This document shows, one piece after another, positions 63,700 through 64,000 of a DNA stretch of 64,000 nt (position 1 is the first letter of the stretch; every line of letters begins with the position of its first letter). The notes under the pieces were generated by a model. It was given only the letters and a program-made list of their open reading frames with translations, had not been told where the DNA came from and did no database searches. The stretch lies in IMG/VR virus record IMGVR_UViG_3300027708_000029, positions 62,001 through 126,000 of that record; one strand, written 5' to 3'. The DNA comes from a virus. A program made the translations under genes and the position numbers.

Positions 63700-64000
63700 G
63701 AATAACCGTCCCGAACTGCTTCTCAAAAAGTTTAGAATTAGAAGCATTGTAGGCACACTCCTCACCCATGTAGAAATATGCACCGATACATTTTGCTCGT
63801 GGAACATCATCATGAATATTGTTCATAATATGTTTAACCGTACTGCCCGAACAAATAAGATCATCCAAAATGACATAATTAGATGGAGCAACGCCCTCGA
63901 TAAAGAATTCGCTATATCGTCGCTCACCTTTACGAACAACTATAATGTTCTTATTAAGAATCTCTGCAATCTGTGGCACCACCATCAAACCACTTACTCC
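63674..64000 (-). CDS. Partial phosphoribosyltransferase
   Basis: The frame enters from the right edge without a start; about 108 residues are visible. GVSGLMVVPQIAEIL and NYVILDDLICSGSTVKHIM (the PRPP-binding DDxxxxGxT-type loop) mark a type I phosphoribosyltransferase. The last codons (NPYQPKT) fall in the repeated GC-rich element. It could belong to purine or pyrimidine salvage. The missing N-terminus prevents a finer call. Confidence 0.75.
   Translation of the reverse strand, partial: GVSGLMVVPQIAEILNKNIIVVRKGERRYSEFFIEGVAPSNYVILDDLICSGSTVKHIMNNIHDDVPRAKCIGAYFYMGEECAYNASNSKLFEKQFGTVILNPYQPKT

Noticed and set aside
1-64000. CRISPR array, transposase or integrase
   Set aside because: No regularly spaced repeats and no transposase, integrase or insertion-sequence ends were seen.

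Overview
The window looks like part of the genome of a large, AT-rich tailed bacteriophage, probably myovirus-like and known only from environmental sequence. The evidence is dense, overlapping, mostly tiny genes, nearly all on the minus strand; an rIIA/rIIB pair; phage-type nucleotide and DNA-repair enzymes (ThyX, an ATP-dependent DNA ligase, endonuclease VII, UV-damage endonuclease, a RuvB-like helicase, an AEP-like primase); its own sigma factor; two tRNA genes, a tmRNA and an atypical tRNA-like gene; and HNH homing-type endonucleases. The host cannot be named from the sequence. Both window edges cut genes.

Layout, in coordinate order (transcription runs right to left). 1-9.1 kb: a late or virion-like block with a repetitive fibre-like protein (cut at the left edge), two papain-like proteins of which one lacks its catalytic cysteine, and many small membrane proteins including a holin-like one. 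9.1-15 kb: a DeoC-like barrel, a ClpP-like protease, a sigma-70-type factor, a bacterioferritin-like protein, a phage head-associated-type protein and a glycosyltransferase. 15-19.9 kb: a metabolic and modification cluster with GMP reductase, tandem SET-domain proteins, a nucleoside deoxyribosyltransferase-like protein and a macro-domain protein. 20-25.5 kb: a subtilisin-like and a trypsin-like protease, an HNH protein, an actin-like ATPase, and a RuvB helicase preceded by a zinc-ribbon protein whose C-terminus resembles RuvA domain III. 26-31 kb: AEP-like primase, tRNA-like gene, rIIB and rIIA. 31-50 kb: nucleotide-sugar epimerase, kinase-like protein, metallophosphoesterases, HhH-GPD protein, DNA ligase, endonuclease VII, a PD-(D/E)XK-like nuclease, tmRNA, tRNA, dCMP-deaminase-like protein, UVDE, a zincin-like protein and ThyX. 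50-62 kb: a typical early region of many tiny genes, several shorter than 60 codons, chained by TAATG or ATGA overlaps, with two plus-strand HNH genes inserted next to promoters. 62.5-64 kb: a GC-rich DUF932 gene and a phosphoribosyltransferase running off the right edge.

Regulation is partly readable. About twenty strong sigma-70-type promoters (TTGACA, 16-17 bp, TATACT or TATAAT) lie to the right of 19.9 kb, and many carry the word GCCGAT in the spacer, a candidate operator. The left part lacks these and instead shows a short motif, RGTGTATAWWA, upstream of genes; it also occurs at a few places on the right and is a candidate late promoter, perhaps read with the phage sigma factor. Three Rho-independent terminators, two leader hairpins right after promoters, a four-copy leader repeat and a duplicated GC-rich 3' element are also present.

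Functional names are from motifs read by eye; no database search or structure prediction was run.
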